Assembly: GCF_014529535.1 (NCBI RefSeq) | Contig: NW_023503409.1 | Coordinates: 434,390-498,389, forward strand | Direction of reading: 5' to 3' | DNA length: 64,000 bases | Source of the DNA: Bradysia coprophila | Lineage: Eukaryota > Arthropoda > Insecta > Diptera > Sciaridae | Part shown: positions 1 to 19,706 of the stretch, in pieces | How positions within the stretch are numbered: the first letter of the stretch is position 1 | How the letters are laid out: each line of letters opens with the position of its first letter | Program-made: the position numbers and the translations under genes | Notes under the pieces: generated by a model | What the model was told of the DNA's origin: nothing | The model's input: the letters and a program-made list of their open reading frames with translations, nothing else | Databases searched by the model: none

Positions 1-37
1 GGAGCTAGAGGTTTTAGTTCGCAGGTAAAATAGCAAA

Positions 38-213
38 TTTTGATAAGACGTCACGTATTTTTGGCCAAGACATTCTTAAATTCGAAGGCACATCCTTGAC
101 CAAGTGCGAAAAATGTAGCAAACGTCATTTGGCCAAAAATCACTTCACAGTGAAAAATCGAATTACAGAATATGTTGGCCAAAAATAAGTCACTGTGTCT
201 TACGATCCTCAAT
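38..213. repeat. Foldback element in the intron of the SLC15-like gene
   Basis: The left arm (taagac..cac..atttttggccaagacattct..aattcga) pairs with the right arm around 143-210, which reads as its reverse complement with scattered mismatches. The same arm sequence (ggccaagacattctttaaatcgatttttcac) occurs in the element at 13552-13777, so the two are copies of one non-autonomous family. No coding capacity is visible. Confidence 0.6.
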
Positions 214-258
214 GTAAAATGTTCTTTTATTGAAATTCGTGGATTTGTTTCGTCACAG

Positions 259-387
259 GCGCATGAATTTTTCTTATTCGCTGGATTGATGTTCGTGGAC
301 ATGATTATCTTTATGATCCTTGCCTATCGATACAAAAGCGTACCAACTACCGAACCCACCGAACAGCCCAAGAATACTGATGAGTGA
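259..387 (+). CDS. Last exon of a probable SLC15 (peptide transporter, yin/opt1-like) gene, partial
   Basis: An acceptor (tttgtttcgtcacag) precedes an open 43-codon block ending in TGA at 385-387. The exon encodes one hydrophobic helix (FFLFAGLMFVDMIIFMILAY) followed by a basic RYK and a short polar, Pro/Thr/Glu-rich tail. From memory this resembles the final transmembrane helix and tail of insect SLC15 proton-coupled oligopeptide transporters, which import di- and tripeptides across the plasma membrane. Only this helix is visible, because the rest of the gene lies upstream of the window. A polyadenylation signal AATAAA follows at about 479-484. The 5' neighbour sequence is an intron filled by a foldback element. 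Another polytopic transporter family is possible. Confidence 0.5.
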   Translation, partial: AHEFFLFAGLMFVDMIIFMILAYRYKSVPTTEPTEQPKNTDE

Positions 388-1708
388 CGAAAGAGGTGGG
401 AAAAAGAACGTTTGGATAATGTCGCCTTGAAGGAGGAGCAAACAACACGCTTATCACAAATTCTTTTGTAATTGTTTTAATAAACGTTTATTTAAAATCT
501 CGTGTGTTTGCACAATATTTTCGACATCTACTGAGTCGGTTCTTTGTTTAAAAGTTACATTTTGATGGAATTACTGAATGGTGACTTGAGGGCAGATCTG
601 TTTACTGGCAACAACAGTCTGTTTCTTTGTTGAAAATCGGCAAAATATTTCACATTTCTGACATTTTTAAGAAATTCTATTGCGGTACTTTCTCAAAATT
701 ACGAAGTTGTCTAGGAATTCAAGAGGTCCTGAATACCTATTAGATACGAAGGTAACCTGTTGCAGACGACAAGCATATGACCAGTATTTTTCAAATCTTG
801 TACTTCAATTTGTTTAACATGCATTTTTCTATATTAGTATATTATTTGCGAGGTTCCAAGTTGTGTATTTGATAAGTGGGGTGTTACAGCCCGACTCGAA
901 GTAGGGGAGGGCGGTTATCCCCTACTTGTCAAATAATAACTTGGAACTTCGTAAGTACAATGCTTTACGTGATTAGGCAATGTAAATGAAAATGAAACAT
1001 GCCGTAAAACGTAAAAGACTTTTATTACCCAGAGCTTGTCATTATATTTGTCGTCGTTATTGATAACAAATGAATAGCCGTATCTGACAGGTTGAAGTAA
1101 AATGCAAAGTTCAAATTACAACTACACTCTTGTCGAAAAACAGTTACCCTAGTAATTTGCTGAAAAAGTCACAAGTAAGTTTGTGGGTGTCCTCATGTTA
1201 CCTCATGTACTAATTAGCAGCATACAATGCATTCTGGCTTACTGCCCTCTTCACACGAGAATTCACGAAAAGTGAAGCAAAAATACTCATGATGTAATGG
1301 ATCATTGTCGCAGGGAGGTAATTGATATGTTATAGTCAAATTTCGCATGTGGCAGCCAGTAAGATAATTTTTCATGGTGAATCGTCATTCCGTTCACCGA
1401 TATACATTGATTAACCTTTCAGACTGGAAGCATAATGATACCAGCAGTATAGTTATTCCAAATAAATAATTGTGATGGCCTCAGAAAAAAGAATTGATGA
1501 TTTCATACATCCGATTCCAATACATTCTGAAATGATTTAGATGTGACGATAGCCTGTATTGATAAAGGTCCTAAAGAATCGTAGACATCCTATAAAAATC
1601 TCAAGAAGAATCAAGAAAAGAACCTCATAATTGTATTAATTTTTTTGCTCTGCTTATGTCCAACTTACACAGAAAATTAAATAATTAAATTTGATTTTGG
1701 CTATCGAT
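388..1708. other. Intergenic DNA between two convergent genes, with one foldback
   Basis: No supportable gene. It contains the 3' UTR and AATAAA signal of the upstream transporter and an imperfect inverted repeat at about 843-956. The arms are related to gcgaggttccaagttgtgtatttga, and the centre is cccgactcgaagtaggggaggg. The rest is AT-rich unique sequence. Confidence 0.5.
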
Positions 1709-3118
1709 TCACGTACTTGAAAGAGAACCTGAAGCTGCTGTTCCATTTTTTCGTGTTTCTTCACAACCAATTCCAGCGATGCTGTGCTGATGCCTCATCT
1801 TGTAAGCTACAGTAGGGACGATGAAGACATTTTCATCATTCAATTTCTTCACGGCACGTTCCAAAAATGTGCAATTGAAATCATTGACCCCGATGCCAAG
1901 TTCGCTGAGCCTCGGCAGTGCCGTTTTGAGAGTATCGTACGGAAACTCTGTCATATTATTCCCTTGAACATGTAGGCTTAGTAAATTTCTCCAAGCCGGA
2001 AGTACTTTCAACGCATTGTTTCCCATTCGATTATCCGAAATGACAAGAGTTTGCAGGTTATATTGGTGCGTAAACACAACATTTTCTATCATGCTGATGT
2101 TTGTTGCGCCCAATTGCAATAGGGTTAATTCTGTTAATGCGACAAACGAACTTTGTTTAAATATTCCAAAATTGTTTAAGTTGAGACGCAAAGTAACCAA
2201 GTTTTTGAGTGAACCAATGCAACCCAGTTCCGTCAGCGAATTGTTTGTCATATCCAAGTACGTTAGATGGCTATCTACTTCATCACAGACCACATCCTCA
2301 ATGTGATTGCGATAAACGTCTAAGTATTCAACTGTGCGAGAGATGAAAAGTTGTCGTATTTGATTATGTTCGGCGTGAATGTTCACCATATTCTGGGTGT
2401 TTAGGGTTGTTAATTCATTTCTGCTTAGGTTTACGATGTAGAGTTTACTCTGCGGATTAAATATTCGAGCAGCCAATATGTTGATTTTGTTGTCATTGAG
2501 ATTTAAATAAGTCAAGTTGATATTGTTGAGGAACAAATCTTCGTCTAGGCATGTGATTTGATTGTATGATAAGTCTAATGCAAACAAACTCTCAAGCGGT
2601 TTGAACATTTTCGGTGTAATTCTGCCGATGGTATTGTTAGATAGATTCAACTGAATTAATTTCGTCAAATTGAAAAATGCGTCGTCCTCAATTTCACTAA
2701 TAGTCCCATCTCTGGCGTGCATTTCTGTTAATAGAGGCATCGAACTGAACAAATTTTCCTTAAAAGTTGTATATGTTCCGTGAGAGATCTCCAACCTTAC
2801 CACATTATTGAATAGAGAAAATGAATGTTGTTCGATGTCCGTCAACCCGTCACATCTCAAATAGTTTAGATTGACCAAACGATTCGAGGAAATTGGTGGA
2901 ATGCCATCCATAGATGATCTTAGTATCGTTAACCCAGTTATCATCTTCTGAGAAGACAAATATGGTGATTCCAGTTCAATGCTACTCTCTTCAGCCGTTA
3001 CATTCTGAATAGTGCACTGACTAGTCTCGTACTTTTCCTTACACAGAAACATCTTGGTTTGCACTAATTTTGCACTCACTGTTAAAATTAAAATCCATAG
3101 AAGAAGACGTTGTTCCAT
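1709..3118 (-). CDS. Secreted leucine-rich repeat protein, 469 aa
   Basis: A single uninterrupted exon of 470 codons starts at an ATG. Residues 1 to about 19 (MEQRLLLWILILTVSAKLVQ) form a signal peptide. A short Cys-containing N-terminal segment follows, then about a dozen leucine-rich repeats from roughly residue 75 to 410, with clear LxxLxLSxNxI units such as LIQLNLSNNTIGRI and LFALDLSYNQITCL. A Cys-flanked C-terminal cap (NDFNC...GIGC) and a low-complexity Ser/Thr tail end the protein. No transmembrane helix or GPI signal is obvious, so secretion is inferred. Several NxT/NxS glycosylation sites are present. In insects such proteins serve in immunity, adhesion or as receptor ectodomains, and the sequence does not say which. 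Orthology to a named gene was not recognised. Confidence 0.8.
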   Translation of the reverse strand: MEQRLLLWILILTVSAKLVQTKMFLCKEKYETSQCTIQNVTAEESSIELESPYLSSQKMITGLTILRSSMDGIPPISSNRLVNLNYLRCDGLTDIEQHSFSLFNNVVRLEISHGTYTTFKENLFSSMPLLTEMHARDGTISEIEDDAFFNLTKLIQLNLSNNTIGRITPKMFKPLESLFALDLSYNQITCLDEDLFLNNINLTYLNLNDNKINILAARIFNPQSKLYIVNLSRNELTTLNTQNMVNIHAEHNQIRQLFISRTVEYLDVYRNHIEDVVCDEVDSHLTYLDMTNNSLTELGCIGSLKNLVTLRLNLNNFGIFKQSSFVALTELTLLQLGATNISMIENVVFTHQYNLQTLVISDNRMGNNALKVLPAWRNLLSLHVQGNNMTEFPYDTLKTALPRLSELGIGVNDFNCTFLERAVKKLNDENVFIVPTVAYKMRHQHSIAGIGCEETRKNGTAASGSLSST

Positions 3119-6054
3119 TTATGTTGAAAAAATGTAAAAATGTTTGACTTTATCATGAAATGGTAAAAATAGAACTAATTCTGAAAAACGATCGGATCGT
3201 CAAATTTCGTATTAGAAACCATGAGTTATTTTATCGACGAAGTTGTTAACCGTGTTAACCTCAAACACATTAAAACGATGTTGCTTGTAGTTAAAGGTCA
3301 AATCAAATCAACTGTTTTTCTTTATCAAAGTGCTTACCATTGGTCCTTTTTGTACTTATTTACACACAAAATCAACAGCAGTGTGTGCGATTCAGAGTTG
3401 GGTTTTTTCACTATTCGGTCGCTTTTTATATATCAATTGATAGTGAAAATACCAACTATTTTCGGCATATTTGATCACTTTTTTACTGAAGAAAAATCAC
3501 ACGCCGTCCTGCTTTTATCTTCACAGCAAAACATGGAATACCTTACTTACATTACTCGTACTGTAATCTATCATTAATGCAGTCAGCAGTCATGCAGACC
3601 TCGCACTCAAAAATGGCGGGCCTTATTAAGGAAATAAGGAGGTTTTTTAAAAAAATAAGGAGAAAATAAGGAATTTTTCGGTTGAAATTAAGGAGAAAAT
3701 AAGGAGCTTGGAAGTAAATTTTTGGGTAAAAATCTTGATGATTTTTTATACGCACACCCCCTGCACGCTTTTTAGGCTCATAATCAAAAATTACGAAGTT
3801 TTTCAAAAATTCCCATACCCATATTCAACGATTTTACACTAATTTAATCCACTTAAATCCACTTAAACGCAATGGGCCACGTTCAGAAACGAAACGTTCA
3901 TGACATCTGGGTAAACTTTCACGACCAAAGTACATCGTGAGAAATCTAACCTCAAAGTTAAACTTGACAGCGTTAACTCAACTCACTCACTCAGTGAAGA
4001 ATTTTTCGTTCCTGAACGCGGCCTATGAATTACCATGGTTTAATAGTAAAAGTTAATTTGAAATTATTAACCTTAGCTTACCGCTACTTTCTTATACCAT
4101 GTCAATTGTTTATTTTGTGGACTGTGAATATTTACGTGTAAATATTAATACAAATAATCCACACAACCCACAAAATAAGACTATGGCTCTTTACAACATT
4201 CCATTGGTTGTAGGTCGTGTTTTGAACCTCAGGATAAAACTGTACATTTCTCAATATGCTACATTCCTTAATTTTCTTTTAGGTGAAGTAGAGATTTGAG
4301 GTCAGAATTATATCAAATTTGTAAACAACACAATAATTTGATCAAATGAATTTAAGTTTATGTAGGTCTTGTTTTTTTGTGTGATCTACCACCAAATAGT
4401 TTGTTGGGAAAGTTTCCCTCTTAGTACATCAGTGAAATAATAAAATAATGATTCTTCCCATAGATGACTTGGAACAGGTAGATTCCATTGACCTTTTCAA
4501 GCCTCCAACAGGTCGCACACAAGTGGCGTCCACCAAAATTTTGAAACTTTGGGACCCCCTCCCCCACTGTGCTCTATTGTCGTTAGATTGTTTCTTAGAC
4601 TGACTTTTTGTAAAGTCGATGCTTTAACTGACTTAGTATGACCGCGCTTTTTAGCGTGAGACAGAGGCAATTCTTTCCAAACATTCGTCCGTTACCTTCA
4701 ATTCTACCCTCCCTCCCCTTCTTCAACACCGCTCTTCCCATTGAGTGGGAAGGTAGCAAAATTACTGTAATCCACGTGGATATTTTTCTTCAGTAAAATC
4801 GACAACAAGGAACTACATTTCTATGGTTTGTTTACTAGCAGTAGGAGATCGGGTGAAAAAATAAGGAAAATAAGGAGTAGTACGACCCCTGCAGTCATGC
4901 ATACATAGATATGAAGTGTACATGATGGAAGTAGTGATATCATGACTCAAGTAGTGATATCGTGTCTTTGTCTTAAGAATTCGAGTGAAACCAAGTGCTC
5001 GTAGTAACTTTAATTAATCAGAAAATTCTTGGAACTACAATTATAAATATTTTGAGAGTGTATTGGTTGTTTTATAAACCTTAATGATTTACCAGTCCTT
5101 AAATTGGCAAACTTATCAAAGAATCGACTAACTATGTGATGTAAAATTTGAAAAATTTATTTTCGACATGACCAGTCCGTTCTTCAGCGATAGCTTTATA
5201 CATCGAATAAGGTCACTTTTTTGCACCCTCGACGGTGAAAAGCGCATTGAACACACTGGGTTAACAATTAAATGTAATGATAATTGAGACCAGAGGTTGA
5301 TAACTCAAGCCTAGCTGGGAAGTCTAGTATGTTTCTCTTATTAAAAATTAAATTTGATGGTTTTACATCCACACAAACGTTCCTAGTGTCCTTGGTCTTT
5401 TTGAATGAACCGATCAACTACTAAATATTTACCGAATGCATATGTATATCTTCTTCTAAGACAACGAATCAAAAATCGAGTTCCAATGACTCGAATCCGA
5501 GTCGCGGATTACGCAAGGTATAATTTGATTCTATACAACTTGTTTTTTCTGCGAAGCATACGTTCAAAGACACAGGGTCGCTTACGAAAATGTGTCCAAT
5601 AATACAGGCACATTTACTCAGCTGAAATGCATATAAAAGGGCGAATAAACATTTCACTAATATAATTTCAAGTAAAAGTAAATGTAAAATCGTTTGAGCG
5701 TTCAACATTAAGGACCAAGACTAGTCAAGTCTCTTACTTCATTTGATCTAACCATTTTTAAAAGATTGAACAAAAGCTTCTTCTTCTTCTACTTCTTCTA
5801 CATGCATTACAGACCCTAAGGATTCTAAACCCTGTTATTTCAGTACAGTTGTAGGCACGAATTAATTTTCAAAATGTAACGGAGAACGGATTGTCGGTAA
5901 TGTAGATGAAATGTCATGCAAACCGTCGCCGCTCATATGTCTTTGTGCCGTCTCCGCCGTCTCTCTACTGTGTCTACCATTATTCTGCAGAAAAAAAATC
6001 CAATTTCATTTGCAAGTTAATTATAAAAATTCCAAACACTCAAGAGCTCCAAAA
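3119..6054. other. Intergenic region with ATAAGG-rich repeats and an orphan TATA box
   Basis: About 2.9 kb without a supportable gene. Around 3630-3710 and again at 4858-4882 the sequence is built from degenerate copies of aaaataaggag. A canonical TATA box, tataaaagg, lies at 5632-5640 on the + strand, but no convincing ORF follows it. A ttc-rich microsatellite runs at about 5778-5800. Short ORFs here lack domains and codon bias. Confidence 0.4.
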
Positions 6055-7483
6055 ATGGCTGGTAATTGGTGTTTAATCGAAAGTGATCCTGGCGTTTTTA
6101 CGGAGTTAATACGAGAATTTGGTACGTTAGATAATTCATTCGGCATTTGGGCCATAAAGTCAATTAGTACTGAGGTTATGTTTACAAAATGTAGTTGTTG
6201 TTGATTTTGTAGACAAAGGCGAAAGAACCAAATGTTCGGTTAACGAAACTATTTTTATTTCCATTTAAGGCTGTGATGGTGTCCAGGTCGAAGAACTTTG
6301 GACTTTAGATGCTGAGCAATTTAAGAACTTGGAGTAAGAATCTTAATTTTTTAGTCGACAGTCTCGATTTTACTCTCTTGTTTTGTTCTTTAGACCGATA
6401 CACGGTCTGATATTTTTATTCAAATGGGTGCAGAATGATGAGGCGTCTGGGCCGGTCTTGCAGGGTCATGATAGTCGTTTGGAGAAAATTTTCTTTGCGA
6501 AACAGGTAGACAATTGAATCCTTGCGAATATTCACAGATCTTTGTGTCATTACCCATTGTTCATACAGGTCATTAACAACGCTTGTGCTACGCAGGCGAT
6601 TTTAAGTTTGTTATTGAACTGCAAGCATTCTGATTTGGTACTTGGCAGTACATTAACCGACTTCAAAGAATTTTGCACGTCATTCGATGCGTACAACAAG
6701 GGACTAACATTGAGCAATGCATCACAGATCAGAGCTGTGCACAATTCATTTTCCCGGCAAACTTTATTTGAACTGGACAACAAGGTAGTGCATATCTGTG
6801 ATAATTAAATTATTTTCTGAAAGTGGAAAGCAAATTTCTTTGATTCAGGCCGCAAATAAAGACGAAGACGTTTTTCATTTCGTTACCTACATTCCGATTG
6901 ATGGACGACTTTACGAACTCGATGGCCTTAGGGAGGGTAAGTGCTGATTCAGAAAGTCAGTTGCTTACAGTGTGAAAATAAATTCCAACTTCCTATAGGA
7001 CCAATCGATCTTGGACCCGTCGGCGAAGGCCAGGAATGGTTAAACAGCGTTCGTCCAATTATCGAGAAACGTATACAAAAGTACAACGAAGGCGAAATCC
7101 TCTTCAATCTTATGGCTGTCGTTTCGGTAATTTCATTTTTCCATTCGATCTGACGATTCCACAACCGACCGGTAAATTCATTTCAGGATCGACAATTAAT
7201 TTACCAACGTCAAATTGATCGTTTATTGAACGCATCGGACAATGAAATGGAAACCGACACCATACAATCGGAAGTTGCACGCTTGCGGATGATGATTGAA
7301 GACGATATTGCCAAAAAGAAGCGTTACAAGGTGGAGAACATTCGCCGTAAACACAATTACTTGCCTCTGATAGTGGAATTGTTGAAAATGCTGGGCGAAC
7401 AGGGACAATTGTTACCTATCTATGAAAAAGCGAAACAACGGGCATTGGAACGAGAAACTGCGATGGCAAATAAGGCCAAATGA
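6055..7483 (+). CDS. Uch-L5: UCHL5/UCH37-type ubiquitin C-terminal hydrolase, 323 aa, 7 exons
   Basis: Exons are 6055-6121, 6270-6333, 6394-6505, 6569-6784, 6849-6936, 6999-7126 and 7187-7483, and all phases agree. The enzyme removes ubiquitin from the distal end of chains and works with the 26S proteasome (via Rpn13) and INO80. Visible hallmarks are the N-terminal [15 protein letters not shown], the catalytic Cys87 in NNACATQA with the oxyanion Gln about six residues before it, His163 in DVFHFVTY and Asp178 in [11 protein letters not shown]. The UCH37-specific C-terminal ULD helix ([18 protein letters not shown]) distinguishes it from UCHL1/L3. Length matches the human protein (about 329). 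An in-frame ATG at 5911 could add 48 residues, but the start at 6055 matches the family. It converges tail to tail with TMEM43, 117 bp apart. Confidence 0.95.
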
Positions 7484-7599
7484 AACCACTACGTTGCTTT
7501 GCTTTGTATCTCTTTTTTATATTAAATCAATCCCAAGTGAGAGACTCGATTTGCGGTTTTATTATGCCATCTGAGAGATGATAGCATCAAACCTCAGAC

Positions 7600-9082
7600 C
7601 TATGGCACTCGTTGATACATAATAACACCACGCGCACACAAAAGAAATGGGCTAATTGCCGCAAATATCATACTACATCCTATCCAAGGTCTATGAAAAA
7701 TCCACGCAAGAGCTGTAACCGCTAGTGCAATTGAAAATGACAAGATCAGATTTCCTGTAACTGGATGGTCAGCGTCCGGCATTATCGACCACAATAAACG
7801 GTTTTGGCAAACTGAAAACGGAAATTGAAGAAACAAATGACGAGAAATTCCTGCAAAATTCTGATATCGAGTCTTATCGACCGTTTCCAGATAATCTCGA
7901 ATGTGATGCTCAAACGGATTACTCACATAGTACTTGAAGTAGTGCGGTTGTGCAGGTAATAGCGAAAAACAGAAGCACAAATCCGATGAACCGGAATCCC
8001 CAGGTCGTCAATTTGTATGAATAGTGGGCAGCTTTCAGTGCCGACGCTAATGTCAGGTCGCCTTCAAAAACCAGTAGAACGTTAATGTTGACTGACGTGG
8101 GATATGGGACGATTTTTCCATTCTGAAGCATTCCAACAACGGTGTACTATAAGTGAACAAGAAAAACGTCAGCCAAATAATCGTTCTAGCATTTCAGCTC
8201 TGATTTACCGTAGTTCCTTCCAATCCACTGAATGAAAACTGAATCCTATAACGGCAATCATTAACGATCAAGTGAAAATCTTCGCCACATTCGTTACATT
8301 TACCTTAAATCGCCCACTTCTGGATTGAACACATCGTTGCAGTGATAGTATAGTCCTGAATGCAGTTTTACAGACGGATCCTCCGGACGACTATCTGATG
8401 TTAGTTCGATGAAGCGAGTAACCTTCGATTTCACGGCAGAACCGAGTTCAAAGTAACCGATACTGACGTGTTCTGCCAATTGAACCCTGGTTTGAATCGG
8501 GAATTTCGTTGGATTATTGTGTCCGGACCGAATGTAGAACATTGAAGAATCAACGATATCGTCTCTCCAGTCCATTGTGTAATAGTAAGTACGGTCATTG
8601 CCCTCGATTGTGGCTACGCTCTCGCCGAATTTATATTCCCTGTTTTAAGGGAGAATTACAGCGACTGCTAGCAAAAGAGCTGAACTCTCTGAACTTACAC
8701 TTCTTCTTCAATCCATTGATACATTTGGACGCGTCTCTTTAGTTTGACGGCTAGCACTTGTATTCCGTAATCCGGTTCGGTTAATGGTTCCCCGGTTGAT
8801 ATTTTACCCGTAATATGAATCAGTCGTCCTTCCAGTGATGGATCAATGGGATCATTTGCATTCGCAATGTATACATTGCTCATTGCCTCGTCTAATGACA
8901 TTGCATTATTCACCGCTCTGCCCTGCAATATTTTTCGCCTTTTAGAGGACAGATTTAAATGGAAGGAATATGTTGCACTTGTGTACCTCATTCCAAAATA
9001 AAATTGCAATAGCAGCAGTGTATAAAATGCATCCAAATAGTGCGGCAAACCATTGGGCCCGTAAATGGTCTAAGAAATTCAT
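7600..9082 (-). CDS. TMEM43 (LUMA) inner nuclear membrane/ER protein, 374 aa, 6 exons
   Basis: Exons are 9082-8987, 8922-8699, 8639-8304, 8245-8209, 8146-7927 and 7811-7600. All phases agree and give 375 codons. TMEM43 is a four-pass membrane protein of the endoplasmic reticulum and inner nuclear envelope that contacts lamins and emerin in vertebrates. The order seen is an N-terminal helix (about residues 13-31), a large lumenal domain with the family signatures EGRLIHITGKIS, YGIQVLAVKLKRRVQMYQW and PEVGDLR, and three C-terminal helices ending in FHRPWIGCSMIFAAISPFLL. Human TMEM43 is 400 aa, so the protein is full length. The fourth exon is a 37 bp micro-exon, supported by phase and by a good family match (RIQFSFSGLEGTT). 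It diverges from FAN at its 5' end. Confidence 0.93.
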
Positions 9083-9872
9083 ATTGGCATCGTTGTTCGA
9101 TTTTTGGTTGAGATTATATCACTTCCATTTCGGTTGTTTTTATTTTTATTTTTCGTAACAAAATCTGTAATGTCAAAAAGATGATGTCCCTAGCGGCGCA
9201 ATTGCGGCTTTATTGACGGCAGCGGCTGTTATAATATAGTCCAGGAATAGTTATTTACGTATCTGTTGTGGACGGTATATTTTAGGCAATTTCGCGAGTT
9301 GTAGCCCGAACGAAGTGAGGGCGACAAGCGAAAGTGCCTAAAATAAACCGTCCACAACAGATGCGTATACAACTTTTCATGCCGAGGGCCCAAATTACGA
9401 GACAAATTCCGTAATTTTTGCCCAAGGCATGAAAATTAAATTTCTCGCTTGAACACGAAAGACACCACTGGTTGTTGGCTGATCAGTTCATATGGTGAAT
9501 TTTGTGAAGTTGAATTTTCGTAAATTTACAAGGAAAGTGGATTCACTTAGCTATTTCAACGTTAGAATGGTTGTAAAACGTTTCACATTTGAAAAACAGT
9601 TACAAAACTAAATAATAACTTTCCTAGTCTACCTCTATGTAACTTTCTTGGACTATGAAGTTACTCTGCCATATCATCACTACTGTGACTTTCTGACAAC
9701 AATAACAAAAAAAAAAGTTGGCAAAAAACGGTAATGTGAAAAGACAACAAAAAATGTAAAAAAGGGGATTAACAAACCATTCGTCATTCAATTAAATTTG
9801 CCGATTCCATTCTTATGTTTTGCTAGTTATAATTCAATAGTACATAGTGTTCTGAGTCATATCCTCAATAAA
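9083..9872. promoter_or_regulatory. Divergent intergenic region between TMEM43 and FAN with two foldbacks
   Basis: About 790 bp separate the two start codons, so both promoters must lie here. It holds a near-perfect inverted repeat at about 9256-9368 (arms tacgtatctgttgtggacgg, centre cccgaacgaagtgaggg), followed at once by a smaller one at about 9376-9434 (arms ttttcatgcc). No TATA box is evident next to either start. Confidence 0.45.
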
Positions 9873-18077
<8,205 letters not shown>

Positions 18078-18764
18078 AATAAAAAGGAAAACATATTCGA
18101 CAATCAATGAACGTTGTGATAGTCTGTAGGTAGTCGTGACGTATTGTGACGTAAAATATAAAATTAATCGACTATGTGTAGGAGCAATAAAGAATAAAGA
18201 TATGTGTTAAACGAATGCGCGTATGTAAATAATGCAAATGAAGAAGAGTCACTCAGACCATAATTTCCTTTCAATTTGCATTATCTCGAGGTATGGATCA
18301 TGATATAGCACTCCAATATTTTTGTTGTATAAAGTAATTAAAATGGAAAACTTGGTCAACAGCAATCCAGACAACAGAGAAGTATTTTCCATTTACAACA
18401 TAACTTGAAGAAAACGTAAGAAGTCACCTATTCAACGTTTATATCCGAATGGTTCCACTTTACTATACACGCACAAAATGCAAACATGTATGAGTATGTG
18501 AATGCTTATGATATCGCATGAGGAACAAGTTGGATCGAATAGGGGACTTCTCACGTTTTCTCGGACTGTTTTACAGCAATCAATTCATCCTTTTCTTGCA
18601 ATCAATTCTTCTTTTGCTGCTTGATACTTTTCTAATGAGAACATTTCACCGTTAGAATAACTGTCAGAGACTCAAATGAGGAAAAATGACATTACAGAAC
18701 AGAAATTTTGAAAACTTCGGACAAAAGTTAGTTTGATTGAATATCTGAACAGCATTTCCAGTAT

Positions 18765-18896
18765 CAGTGCCGGACTGGCCACATAGGGAAGTCGGTCGAT
18801 TCCTGAAGACCTTTTTGCATTTTAATTTGAAGAAGGCCCTTTCTCAAATTTACGGACCTTTTACCGATAGGCCTTTTGGTAGCCAGACGGACACTG
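18765..18896. mobile_element. 132 bp hAT-like MITE
   Basis: The left end is CAGTGCCGGACTGGCCA and the right end is its imperfect reverse complement (gtagccagacggacactg). The flanks are tccagtat (18757-18764) and tccagaat (18897-18904), an 8 bp duplication with one mismatch. CAGTG termini and 8 bp duplications are typical of the hAT superfamily. No ORF is present. Confidence 0.75.
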
Positions 18897-19363
18897 TCCA
18901 GAATCCATTGCTGTTACTTTACTCGATTTTATAAAAGTTTACATTTCGGTGCTACACAACTACGGTGCTGCTATCGACTATCAACTACTATTCGTGACAT
19001 TGTTTCTACTAACTAAATCTCGTAAGTAGAAGTGAATGATTAATACTAGCAGGAATTTTAGGAGTGAAAAAATACGTTCAATCGCTGATTCAAAAGGTCA
19101 GTTTCTACTCTAAGGGTTACTTGGTGAGGCTACAACTTAGTACTGGTTTAGACTCACAGATAATCTTTATGGTAGCAGCAAAGACACATGCAGCAGCAGC
19201 CGCAATCCAACGAATTCGACTAAGAACCATGTCAACGCCGCGTTTTTCCAAACCTGCCGCGTTTCTGAAAATTTACGAATTCTTCTGTTCCGAGAGCACC
19301 AGCAAGGAAAGGCAAACGTTATTATTAGTACGAAGGTTATTACAGTCAGAGGCAGTGAATTTT

Positions 19364-19551
19364 CAGCATGAATTTGCTTCGGCTGTTTTTCAGCTGATGC
19401 TCACGTACAATCAAAACTGTTTGTACTCGTTTATACGGTTGAAGCTGCTACTCGCACGCGCGTGGTAGTGGTAAAACCCTATAAAGATGTACAAACAGTT
19501 TTGATTGTTTGTGTGGATCAGCTGAAAAACAGCTGAAGCAAATTCATACTG
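19364..19551. repeat. Foldback element with about 60 bp arms
   Basis: The left arm (cagcatgaatttgcttc...cagctgat...caatcaaaactgtttgtac) is matched by its reverse complement ending in gaagcaaattcatactg. The two arms are separated by about 65 bp of unpaired sequence. The + strand ORF that crosses it is an artefact of the arms. Confidence 0.7.
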
Positions 19552-19706
19552 TTAATCTACCTGCAACCGTAAGTGAAACCGCTTTGTGATGTGAGTGAAA
19601 TTAGATTTTTATTAAATATTTTTCGGTAACATTAAATGGAACTTTCACATGTGGTCAAAATGTTCTTTAAAAAAAATTGGAAGAATTCCTTCCATTACAC
19701 TCCAAA

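Larger units (their letters stand above)
18078..19706. other. Intergenic region with two non-autonomous elements
   Basis: Tail-to-tail spacer between FAN and the unrecognised gene. AATAAA signals for FAN lie near 18186-18198. Apart from the hAT-like MITE at 18765-18896 and the foldback at 19364-19551, no gene is supportable. Confidence 0.5.

Noticed and set aside
3221-3577. 118-codon plus-strand ORF upstream of the LRR gene
   Set aside because: Composition (Ile, Phe, Tyr-rich) is what AT-rich non-coding DNA gives, with no domain and no splice context.
5469-5708. 79-codon minus-strand ORF overlapping the TATA box
   Set aside because: The TATA box points to the + strand, and the ORF lacks signal, domain or partners.
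19064-19468. 134-codon plus-strand ORF
   Set aside because: Its second half runs through the left arm of the foldback at 19364-19551. It is a chance frame.
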